From Aquificaceae bacterium (GTDB lineage: Bacteria; Aquificota; Aquificia; Aquificales; Aquificaceae): 10,930 nt of DNA. A program made the position numbers and the translations under genes. The notes under the pieces are model-generated. The model was not told the origin of the DNA, did not search any database, and worked only from the letters and a program-made list of their open reading frames with translations. Each line of letters begins with the position of its first letter. Positions within the stretch are counted from its first letter, which is position 1. Of the stretch, positions 1-5,966 are shown one piece after another. The stretch spans positions 1-10,930 of the forward strand of contig WFYM01000047.1 of NCBI GenBank assembly GCA_015490115.1, written 5' to 3'.

Positions 1-605
1 CAGTTCATAGAGTTGGCTGTGAACATTCCCGAACAGCTACCGCACGTTGGACAGGCGTTCTCTTCTATTACTTTGAGTTCCCTCTCCGTTATCTTCCCAG
101 CTTTTAGCTGTCCTATTCCTTCGAAGACGGAGATGAGGTCTACCTTTTTCCCGTTCACCTCTCCGGCGAGCATGGGACCGCCGCTTATGAATATGGTCGG
201 TATGTTCACCCTCAAGGCTCCCATGAGCATTCCGGGGACTATCTTGTCGCAGTTGGGTATGCATATGAGGGCATCGAGCTGGTGGGCGTTTACCACAGTT
301 TCTATTGAATCCGCTATCAGCTCCCTCGAAGGTAGGGAGTAGTGCATGCCGTAGTGTCCCATGGCTATGCCGTCGTCAACACCTATGACGTTGAACTCTA
401 TCGGGACACCTCCCGCTTCCCTTACAGCCTCCTTTATAGGCTCGACGAACTCCCTCAGGTGAACGTGTCCGGGGATTATGTCCGTATAAGAGTTAGCTAT
501 GCCTATCAAAGGCTTCTCCAAATCCTCCTCCGAAAGACCGCAGGCTCTCAGAAGCGCCCTGTGGGGCGCCCTCTCCACCCCTTTCTTTATCACGTCGCTC
601 CTCAT
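1..605 (-). CDS. ilvD: dihydroxy-acid dehydratase, 5' part (3' end beyond the window)
   Basis: This gene encodes the iron-sulfur enzyme that dehydrates 2,3-dihydroxy-acids to 2-keto acids in valine, leucine and isoleucine synthesis in the cytoplasm. About 201 N-terminal codons are present; the family is usually about 550 residues, so the rest lies past base 1. The start MRSDVIKKGVERAPHRALL is typical of the family. Other family motifs are GIANSYTDIIPGH, VDDGIAMGH, the cluster-binding Cys in IPNCDK, and CPTCGSCSGMFTANSMN at the window edge with further cluster-ligand Cys. The ATG lies 12 nt after the stop of the GGDEF-EAL gene, with no recognisable Shine-Dalgarno sequence. It is probably read from the same transcript, although its metabolic role is unrelated to that of the genes before it. 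The identification is firm. Confidence 0.96.
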   Translation of the reverse strand, partial: MRSDVIKKGVERAPHRALLRACGLSEEDLEKPLIGIANSYTDIIPGHVHLREFVEPIKEAVREAGGVPIEFNVIGVDDGIAMGHYGMHYSLPSRELIADSIETVVNAHQLDALICIPNCDKIVPGMLMGALRVNIPTIFISGGPMLAGEVNGKKVDLISVFEGIGQLKAGKITERELKVIEENACPTCGSCSGMFTANSMN

Positions 606-617
606 AATAGATAGATC

Positions 618-2495
618 TTAGGAACGGGTTAAGAAATGTTCCAGAGGTTTCGGCTCGGAGAGGTATACACCCTGACCTAACTTTATACCGAGATCCCTCA
701 CAGCCCTTAAAGTTTCTTCGGAGGATATGTTCTTCGCTACAACGCCTATCCCCACCTCCTCACAGAACTCGAGTATTCCCCTGCAGAGGACCCTGAACCT
801 CTCCCTGCTTAAGTTCTCCACGATCTCGCCCGCTACCTTTATGTAGTCCACCTCGAGTTGGGCGAGCTTTATGAGGCTCGACCTTCCCTTCCCGAAGTCG
901 TCGACGATTATGCAGACACCGGAACCCTTCAACCTGCTCAAATTCCTCAAGGTAACCTCTTCGGAGGGACCGTCGTTCTCCACTATCTCCAAGCACAACC
1001 GTCCTTCAGAATCTTTTACGCTCTCCTCTATGAGATCAACTACCTCACCGTCCGAGAGAACTCCCATCTCAACGTTCAGGCTGAGGCGTATGTTCGGATA
1101 TTTTTTGAGGACCTCCGCGTTCTTGATCACAGCATGCTTGGTGAGTATAAGGTGGGCTTCCGTCTCCCTGAGGACCGGGAGGAACCTCTCCGGAGTTATT
1201 AGGTCTCCGGAAGCACCTCTTAGCCTCACGAGGGTCTCGAGCATTACAATTTTCCCGCTCTCGAGATCGTAGACGGGCTGGTAGAGAAACTCCACCCTCC
1301 CCTCCTCTATGGCTTCCCTCACGTCCCAGAAGGAGAGGGGGTGGTGGGCTTCCGCCTCCTCTTTGAAGACCTCTACCCTGTTTTTTCCCTTTCTCTTTGC
1401 GGTGTAGAGGGCTACGTCAGCCTTCCTTATCGCCTCCTCCAGATCCCTCTCCTCCGAGACGTCGGGAAGGACACCGACCGATACGGATACGCTTATGGAC
1501 TTTCCGTTCACAACGACGGGATTTTTTCTGACCGCCTTCCTTATCCTCTCCGCTACGATCAGGGGTCTTTCCTTCTCGCCGTTGTGCTTTACGAAGATCA
1601 AAAATTCTTCACCTCCGTATCTCACGAGTATGTCCCTGTCTTTTTTTATGAGGTTCCTCATCCTCCCGGATACAGCCCTCAAGACCTTGTCCCCGACCTC
1701 GTGTCCGTATGTGTCGTTTATGCTCTTGAAGTTGTCCACGTCGACGATCAGAAGTCCGTAGTGCTGGGTCATGACCGTGTTGCGTATCCTCGGGAGTATG
1801 TTTCTGTTGAAGACCCCCGTTAAAGGATCTACGAAGAGCTTCCTCTCTATAAAGCCCGACCTCACCGCCAAGAGTATGAGGACCGTGAGGAGGAGGGATA
1901 TTATAGAAGCGCTCACACCTATTATGTTCCTCATCGTGTTTATCGTCCTCTCCACTTCAAGGAAGCGGGCGGGTGAGAAGTCGGCTCCGATCAGGAGGAC
2001 CGTCTCACCTTCCACTCTCACAGGTTTGAAGAGGGTTATAAAATCTTCCCCCTTTATCACAACGTCCCCCTTCGACCTGAAGGCTGACTCTATGGTTTCC
2101 TCTAATCTGCTGAGGAAGGTGTAGTCGGGAGGGTGACCTTTTTGGCTCACGAAGATGAGGTAGTCGAAACTCCCCTCCTCCCTCCTGTATATGACGTAGA
2201 GGTGTCTTATGTGGTCCGTAATCAGAGCCTCCAGCTTCTTCTCGAAGAACCACCTCCATACCTTCTCCTCTATAAGGAACTTGTCGAGCCTTTTGTTTCT
2301 CGCTATCTTCTTCATCTGGGAGACTACGTTGCTCAGCTGTCTCGATATCTCGTCGGTGAGGAGCCTCTCCGCTTCGAGCTTCGCCTTTTCGGTTATGCTG
2401 GGGAGAGAGTGGAAGACGAAGAAGAACAGAAGGAAAAGTATCAGTAAGAAGAAGAGGGAAAAGGTGTATAACTGGAACTTGGGCATCGGATTCAT
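618..2495 (-). CDS. membrane GGDEF-EAL protein (diguanylate cyclase with degenerate EAL domain)
   Basis: This 625-residue inner-membrane protein probably makes or senses c-di-GMP. Membrane segments lie at about residues 10-31 and 189-213 and enclose a periplasmic sensor region of about 155 residues of unidentified family. A GGDEF domain follows at about 220-378, with DPLTG at 223-227 and an intact YGGEEF signature (GGEEF 294-298). The inhibitory-site Arg is replaced: KDRD at 285-288 stands where RxxD is usual. The EAL domain (about 388-622) keeps E420 (ETL in place of EAL), N474, E503, the Asp pair 532-533, K553 and Q608. It has A555 where the KxD Asp is expected and K588 where the EGVE Glu is expected, so phosphodiesterase activity is doubtful. 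The ATG overlaps the TGA of the binding-protein gene (ATGA), with GGTGGTG just upstream, which suggests translational coupling. The cyclase call is good; ligand and net activity are unknown. Confidence 0.9.
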   Translation of the reverse strand: MNPMPKFQLYTFSLFFLLILFLLFFFVFHSLPSITEKAKLEAERLLTDEISRQLSNVVSQMKKIARNKRLDKFLIEEKVWRWFFEKKLEALITDHIRHLYVIYRREEGSFDYLIFVSQKGHPPDYTFLSRLEETIESAFRSKGDVVIKGEDFITLFKPVRVEGETVLLIGADFSPARFLEVERTINTMRNIIGVSASIISLLLTVLILLAVRSGFIERKLFVDPLTGVFNRNILPRIRNTVMTQHYGLLIVDVDNFKSINDTYGHEVGDKVLRAVSGRMRNLIKKDRDILVRYGGEEFLIFVKHNGEKERPLIVAERIRKAVRKNPVVVNGKSISVSVSVGVLPDVSEERDLEEAIRKADVALYTAKRKGKNRVEVFKEEAEAHHPLSFWDVREAIEEGRVEFLYQPVYDLESGKIVMLETLVRLRGASGDLITPERFLPVLRETEAHLILTKHAVIKNAEVLKKYPNIRLSLNVEMGVLSDGEVVDLIEESVKDSEGRLCLEIVENDGPSEEVTLRNLSRLKGSGVCIIVDDFGKGRSSLIKLAQLEVDYIKVAGEIVENLSRERFRVLCRGILEFCEEVGIGVVAKNISSEETLRAVRDLGIKLGQGVYLSEPKPLEHFLTRS

Positions 2496-2863
2496 CTCAC
2501 CACCTTCAGAACTTTGAGGTCCTTCACGTATCTCAGGGGGATTATACCTATAGCGTTCCTCCTGCTCCTCACCTCCCTTCTCACCTCCTCGGGGGGAAGT
2601 TCCTTCGGAGGGACCCCTTCCCCCCTCAAGGCTTTCTCGAGCCAGAAGATCTTGAAGTCCTCGTAGGTTATACCTATAAGTTTCCTTATAGCGGTTTCGT
2701 TAAAGTCTGGATCATCGGTAAGATATATTACCACGTTCCTTTTTGAGACGCCGAGAAGGAGATCTTTGAGGTTTGAGGAGTTTTTAAAAGAAGGGTTTGC
2801 CACCACCGCTATCTCGCCGAAGCAGACGAAGGAGAAAAATAAAAGCAGAATAACCCACCTCAT
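2492..2863 (-). CDS. small periplasmic PstS-like substrate-binding protein
   Basis: This 123-residue protein has a signal peptide at residues 1-16 (MRWVILLLFFSFVCFG, then EIAVVANPSF), so it should be exported. The IAVVANPSF start, the segment DFKIFWLEKALRGEGVPP at 69-86 and NAIGIIP at 103-109 match the short phosphate-ABC-transporter-type binding proteins (PBP-like superfamily) as I know them. It is much shorter than full PstS proteins, and no ABC permease or ATPase gene is nearby, so a sensing role is more likely than transport. It starts 3 nt after the porin stop, with GAGG inside the porin's last codons as its ribosome site. Its TGA overlaps the ATG of the GGDEF-EAL gene. The ligand, phosphate or another anion, cannot be told from the sequence. 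The Cys at residue 14 does not form a convincing lipobox. Confidence 0.75.
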   Translation of the reverse strand: MRWVILLLFFSFVCFGEIAVVANPSFKNSSNLKDLLLGVSKRNVVIYLTDDPDFNETAIRKLIGITYEDFKIFWLEKALRGEGVPPKELPPEEVRREVRSRRNAIGIIPLRYVKDLKVLKVVR

Positions 2864-2866
2864 AAC

Positions 2867-3898
2867 CTACCTCACCACAGGTATGCCGAAACCCACGAAG
2901 GCTCTCACAGCCCACGCGTTCTTTCCTTCTTTCAGATCCTCGTAGAAGACCTCCAGCTTCACGCTCATGTAGGCAAAGGGTGTGATCTTAACTCCTAAGG
3001 TGTATTTTGTCCTTCTTCTGAGAGGCACCTCCTCCTCCAGCTTTTTCTTAATAGATTCGAACCAAGGATTTCCCATTTCCCAGTTTAGAAACTCCAACAT
3101 AATATAAGGTCTCACCTCACCGAGGGGTTTACTCACAAGGAGAGGGTAAGAGAGTAGAAGAAACCCTCCTGAGCCTCCCTTGCCTGAGACCCTCTCCTCG
3201 AGCATGTAAACTTCTCCGTTTACCTCCGCAAAGCCGGGTCTCTTGTAAGCTACGTGAAGACCGAGTATGTAGTTTTCGGTTCTCACGTAGCCGACCTCAG
3301 GATCGTTCACCTCCATGGGGTCGTATCCGAAGCTCATACCCGCTTCCGAATAGGGGTCCCAAGAGAAGTAGAGCTTTCCGAGGAAGCTCTTTTTATTGTC
3401 GAGGTCGGAAGTGTTCGTGGAGCCGAGGTGCAAATTTCCGTTTCCGAGGACAAGAGAAAGACCCAAGCTTCTCCACTTAGCGTCAAAACCTACGCCTACC
3501 ATGTGAACGGGGAGGGGACCTCCCTCGTCCTCGAAGCTGACTATGAGAGGTCTGTCTATAGGTGTCATGAGGTAGAGACCGTGGTGCCATGCCCTGTTGA
3601 AGTAGCCGAGCGGTGTGTGAAACTTACCGAGCCTGAAGCTAAAATTTTCCACCTTTAGCTCCGCGTATCCCCTTTCAACGTCTAGGATCGCCTCGGGCTG
3701 TTCGAGGTACATCTCTATTAGGACTTTAAAATTTTTGTGGATCAGGAATCCGAGGAGGTCGGTGTCTCCCAAGGTGAAGTTTAATCTTCCCTCTTCGGAG
3801 GAGTAGCCCGCCCTCAGGTCTCCGAATATTTGAAGGAAGGTCTCAGCTGAGAAGGTAAAGCTGAAGGTTACCGTGAGCAGGAGGAGGAGCTTTCTCAT
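2867..3898 (-). CDS. outer-membrane porin-like beta-barrel protein
   Basis: This 343-residue protein has a clear signal peptide (residues 1-18, MRKLLLLLTVTFSFTFSA). The mature part shows alternating hydrophobic and polar residues with many aromatics, as expected of a beta-barrel. The segments GKFHTPLGYFN (91-101), HHG (105-107) and FEDEGGPLPVHMVG (122-135) resemble porins I know next to small PstS-like binding proteins. The protein ends in GIPVVR rather than the usual terminal aromatic residue recognised by the barrel-assembly machinery. It should sit in the outer membrane and pass small, perhaps anionic, solutes to the periplasmic protein encoded next. The ATG lies only 11 nt past the tmRNA 3' end and has no Shine-Dalgarno sequence, just an A-rich AACAAAAAAC stretch. 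Substrate specificity cannot be assigned. Confidence 0.72.
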   Translation of the reverse strand: MRKLLLLLTVTFSFTFSAETFLQIFGDLRAGYSSEEGRLNFTLGDTDLLGFLIHKNFKVLIEMYLEQPEAILDVERGYAELKVENFSFRLGKFHTPLGYFNRAWHHGLYLMTPIDRPLIVSFEDEGGPLPVHMVGVGFDAKWRSLGLSLVLGNGNLHLGSTNTSDLDNKKSFLGKLYFSWDPYSEAGMSFGYDPMEVNDPEVGYVRTENYILGLHVAYKRPGFAEVNGEVYMLEERVSGKGGSGGFLLLSYPLLVSKPLGEVRPYIMLEFLNWEMGNPWFESIKKKLEEEVPLRRRTKYTLGVKITPFAYMSVKLEVFYEDLKEGKNAWAVRAFVGFGIPVVR

Positions 3899-4132
3899 GT
3901 TTTTTGTTATGGAGGCGGCGGGAATCGAACCCGCGTCCGAGAACCGGAGCCACTTCCGGGGCTTCTACAGGCTTAGCCCGTGTTTTCGCTCTCCCCCCGG
4001 ATCGCCCACGGGCAGGCTACCGGAGGCAAGCACGGAGTTTCTGTGTCGGTGTCCCGTCCCCGTGCGCCCGGGACACCCGAGCGGGTTTCCTCTGACGCCC
4101 GCCGGTGGTAAACCCGCAACCCACCGGGGACG

Positions 4133-4156
4133 CGCCGCCTAATTGAAGAGGCGGCG
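4133..4156. repeat. 8-bp inverted repeat with 8-nt loop at the tmRNA tag stop
   Basis: On the plus strand the arms are CGCCGCCT (4133-4140) and AGGCGGCG (4149-4156), perfect inverted copies around the loop AATTGAAG (4141-4148). In the tmRNA this forms the hairpin after the tag codons. As written, the RNA-sense loop is CTTCAATT and gives no stop. Inverting only the loop gives GCC GCC TAA TTG AAG, which ends the tag properly and resembles the Aquifex loop (UAAUUAAAC, from memory). Confidence 0.9.
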
Positions 4157-4188
4157 AGAGCAAGCTCAGCCTCGGGAAGTGTTTCGAC
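4150..4188 (-). other. tmRNA tag-peptide reading frame lacking its stop
   Basis: Read on the minus strand, this part of ssrA encodes VETLPEAELALAA, ending in the LAA degron recognised by ClpXP-type proteases. The resume codon is probably the GTC at 4188-4186 by comparison with other tmRNAs, but it could lie a few codons later. The next codons are TCT TCA ATT AGG instead of a stop. The frame stays open until a TAA at 3973-3975 in the 3' part of the RNA, which would add about 58 residues and destroy the C-terminal degron. The frame itself is secure because of PEAELALAA. Confidence 0.85.
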
Positions 4189-4274
4189 GGCTGTTACGGG
4201 AGCCACCCGGCCTGCTCCCCGGGGACCCCGGTCCCCGTCGAATCCGTTCGCCCCCTTCCAGCCAGTATTTAAAT

Positions 4275-5399
4275 TTAAACCTCTTTGAAGCACCGATCAA
4301 GCTTCTCGAGGAGAAGATCGATCTCCTCCTCCTTGTATCTCAAGCTGACGGTAAACCTGAGGCGCGCCCTTCCCTTCGGGACAGCGGGATACCTTATAGC
4401 CTGAAGGAGTATGCCCTCTTCGTAGAGTCTCGAAGAGATATCCAAAGCCCTCTCCTCTTCGCCGACGATCAAGGGTATTATGGGTGTCCCGTGGAAGGGG
4501 ACCTCCGCGGGGAGATCCGAGAGCCTCCTGTGTATGTCTTTTGACCTTCTCCTTAGCTCCTTCACGAGGTCCGGGTTTTTCTCCAGTATCTCCACAGCTT
4601 TCAAAGCACCCGCACAGAGGGAAGGTGGGAGGGAGGTGGTAAATATCAGGGTCCTCGCCCTGTTCACTATGAGGTCAACGAGTCTCTTCTCAGCACACAC
4701 AAAGGCTCCGTAGCTCCCGAGTGCTTTGGAGAGGGTCCCCATAAGGACCACGTTTTCCCTCCAAGGGAGACCGAACTCACGCAAGGCTCCCCTCCCCTCA
4801 CCTATCGTTCCCGTCCCGTGGGCGTCGTCGAGGTAGAGGAGGCAGTCGAACTCCTCCGAGAGCTTGTAAAGTTCCCTCAGATCCGCCAAGTCCCCCTCCA
4901 TGCTAAAGACCGTGTCGGTGACTATGAGGACCCTCCTGTATTTTTTTCTGTTCTTTGTCAGAAACTCCCTCACCTCCTCGTAGTCCCTATGCTTGAAGAC
5001 GAACCTCTCAGCTTTAGACATCCTGCAGCCGTCTATTAAAGAGGCGTGGTTCAGCTCGTCGCTCAGTATAAGGTCACCTTCCCCTGCGAGAACCGGTATG
5101 GTTCCTAAGTTGGCGAGGTATCCGGAGCCGAAGAGGACACAGGCGGGAGTTCCCTTGAACTCGGCGAGCTTCTCCTCGAGTTCTTTGTGGTGCCTCGTGT
5201 AGCCAGAGACGAGCTGGGAAGCTCCGGAACCTAAACCCTCCTCCTTGAGGACCCTCAAAGAAGCCTCCACAACCTCGGGGTGGTCCCTGAGACCGAGGTA
5301 GTCGTTGGAGCAAAAGTCGAGAAGCCCGTCCCTCAGCCTCCTCCTCCTGTAGAGTCCCTCCTCCCTGAGCTTCCTCAGGACCTCCTCAGCCCAGTCCAT
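4275..5399 (-). CDS. bioF: 8-amino-7-oxononanoate synthase
   Basis: This 374-residue pyridoxal-phosphate enzyme of the alpha-oxoamine synthase family condenses pimeloyl-ACP or -CoA with L-alanine in biotin synthesis. Visible motifs are FCSNDYLGL (29-37), GSGASQLVSGYTRHHKELE (57-75), LNHASLIDG (116-124), the cofactor-binding DDAHGTG (191-197, Asp of the DxxH motif at 191 and His 194) and GTLSKALGSYG (221-231) with the Schiff-base Lys 225. Length is normal for the family. A related activity such as glycine C-acetyltransferase is possible, but FCSNDYLGL and GSGASQLVSG favour BioF. No other biotin genes are in the window. The ATG has no Shine-Dalgarno sequence and lies 13 bp from the first possible start of the divergent TPR gene. 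Its promoter must therefore be very close, or within that gene's 5' end. The tmRNA follows 19 nt downstream on the same strand. Confidence 0.92.
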   Translation of the reverse strand: MDWAEEVLRKLREEGLYRRRRLRDGLLDFCSNDYLGLRDHPEVVEASLRVLKEEGLGSGASQLVSGYTRHHKELEEKLAEFKGTPACVLFGSGYLANLGTIPVLAGEGDLILSDELNHASLIDGCRMSKAERFVFKHRDYEEVREFLTKNRKKYRRVLIVTDTVFSMEGDLADLRELYKLSEEFDCLLYLDDAHGTGTIGEGRGALREFGLPWRENVVLMGTLSKALGSYGAFVCAEKRLVDLIVNRARTLIFTTSLPPSLCAGALKAVEILEKNPDLVKELRRRSKDIHRRLSDLPAEVPFHGTPIIPLIVGEEERALDISSRLYEEGILLQAIRYPAVPKGRARLRFTVSLRYKEEEIDLLLEKLDRCFKEV

Positions 5400-5442
5400 A
5401 ACTTATTTAATTATGAGGAACTACAGAGGTGTATTCAGCAGG
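5400..5442. promoter_or_regulatory. short divergent start region between bioF and the TPR gene
   Basis: This is the only space for promoters of the two divergent genes. On the minus strand CATAAT (5415-5410) could be a -10 element. It would place transcription start a few bases before the bioF ATG, giving a leaderless or nearly leaderless mRNA. No good -35 is seen. AGAGGTG at 5425-5431 could be a ribosome site for an ATG at 5443 on the plus strand. This is inference only. Confidence 0.25.
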
Positions 5443-5649
5443 ATGGGGGAGAGCCTCCTCGAGAGGCTCGTAGAAGACATAAAAGAGGAGCTAAAGAAGA
5501 GACCCGACGATCCCGAACTGCTCTTTAAACTCGGCGTGGGATACGCCCGCCTCGGAAAGATAGACTCCGCGAGGGAAGTTTACAAGAAGCTGAGGGAACT
5601 CGACCCGGAAAAGGCTAAGGATCTGCTCGACAGAATATACGAGGTTTGA
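5413..5649 (+). CDS. small TPR-like helical protein
   Basis: This protein has 78 residues from the first ATG, or 68 if it starts at the ATG at 5443. The second start is attractive: it follows AGAGGTG by 11 nt, begins directly with the helix MGESLLERLVEDIKEELKK, and leaves 43 rather than 13 bp to divergent bioF. The segment PDDPELLFKLGVGYARLGKIDSARE followed by YKKLRELDPEKAKDLL fits one tetratricopeptide repeat plus a capping helix, so a protein-binding role is likely. There is no signal peptide or membrane segment. It is upstream of rpsO on the same strand, but rpsO has its own promoter overlapping the end of this gene. The function is unknown. Confidence 0.7.
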   Translation: MRNYRGVFSRMGESLLERLVEDIKEELKKRPDDPELLFKLGVGYARLGKIDSAREVYKKLRELDPEKAKDLLDRIYEV

Positions 5650-5658
5650 TGGTATAAT
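5627..5658 (+). promoter_or_regulatory. extended -10 promoter for rpsO-pnp-dut
   Basis: TGGTATAAT at 5650-5658 is a perfect extended -10 element. The best -35-like hexamer is TCGACA at 5627-5632. Its 20-nt spacer is long, so the extended -10 probably carries the promoter. Transcription would start near 5665, giving a leader of about 28 nt with a strong GGAGGAGG ribosome site (5678-5685), 7 nt before the rpsO ATG. Confidence 0.7.
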
Positions 5659-5692
5659 AAAAAATTGCAGTTTTCACGGAGGAGGTTTCGGG

Positions 5693-5965
5693 ATGCCCCT
5701 TCCCAAGGAGAAGAAGTGGGAGCTTATACGGAGCTTCCAGAGGCACGAGCAGGACACAGGTTCTCCGGAGGTCCAGATAGCTATACTGACCGAGAGGATA
5801 AACAGGCTCACGGAACACCTGAAGAAGCACAAAAAGGACATACACTCGAGGAGGGGTCTGATAGCCATGGTAAACAAGAGGAGGAAGCTCCTCGAATACT
5901 TGAAGGAAACCGACTACGCCAAATACGTGGAGATCTCGAAGAGACTCGGTCTTCAGGTAAAGTGA
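5693..5965 (+). CDS. rpsO: 30S ribosomal protein S15
   Basis: This 90-residue protein binds 16S rRNA early in assembly of the 30S subunit. The whole length matches S15: RHEQDTGSPEVQIAILTERI, LTEHLKKHKKDIHSRRGL and the KRRKLLEYLK helix. The conserved His, Asp and Ser of the RNA-binding centre are in the KDIHSRRGL region. The start is set by GGAGGAGG 7 nt upstream. pnp follows after 1 nt, the classical rpsO-pnp order. In Escherichia coli S15 represses its own translation by binding the mRNA leader. The leader here is short, and I see no clear pseudoknot that would show the same control. Confidence 0.97.
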   Translation: MPLPKEKKWELIRSFQRHEQDTGSPEVQIAILTERINRLTEHLKKHKKDIHSRRGLIAMVNKRRKLLEYLKETDYAKYVEISKRLGLQVK

Positions 5966-5966
5966 G

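Larger units (their letters stand above)
3910..4255 (-). ncRNA. ssrA: transfer-messenger RNA (tmRNA)
   Basis: This RNA of about 346 nt rescues stalled ribosomes and adds a degradation tag. The 5' end GGGGGCG pairs with CGCCTCC near the 3' end as a 7-bp acceptor stem with one G-U pair. The conserved GGATTCGACGGGG follows the 5' arm. Near the 3' end are GGGCTAAGCCTGTAGA and the T arm GCGGGTTCGATTCCCGC. The tag-coding part contains PEAELALAA in frame, but no stop codon follows it (see the hairpin and tag entries). The terminal CCA is not encoded: after the discriminator A the DNA reads TAACA, so CCA would be added by tRNA nucleotidyltransferase. The gene starts 19 nt after the bioF stop and ends 11 nt before the porin start, with no obvious terminator and only a weak AT-rich stretch (4264-4277) upstream as a possible promoter. 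Confidence 0.95.

Noticed and set aside
606..617. The 12-nt gap between the GGDEF-EAL gene and ilvD as a promoter or operon end.
   Set aside because: It is too short to hold a terminator or a promoter, so readthrough into ilvD or an internal promoter is more likely.
2821..2824. Lipoprotein cleavage site at Cys 14 of the PstS-like protein.
   Set aside because: The residues before the Cys (SFV) do not make a lipobox, and a normal signal-peptidase cut after residue 16 gives the family-like EIAVVANPSF start.
4213..4236. GC-rich palindrome GGGGACC/GGGGTCCCC considered as a terminator between bioF and ssrA.
   Set aside because: It is inside the tmRNA 5' part, has no following T-run, and fits the structured region after GGATTCGACGGGG.
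4264..4279. TTTAAATTTAAA-type AT-rich stretch as a firm ssrA promoter.
   Set aside because: It contains the bioF stop and lacks a convincing -10/-35 pair at the right distance from base 4255, so it is only mentioned as a possibility in the ssrA entry.
3873..4293. Open frames on both strands across the tmRNA (including 3873-4142, 3904-4095 and 3973-4293).
   Set aside because: They lie over a well-supported tmRNA. The plus-strand frames are antisense to conserved RNA segments, and the minus-strand frame is just the tag frame running on because the stop is missing.
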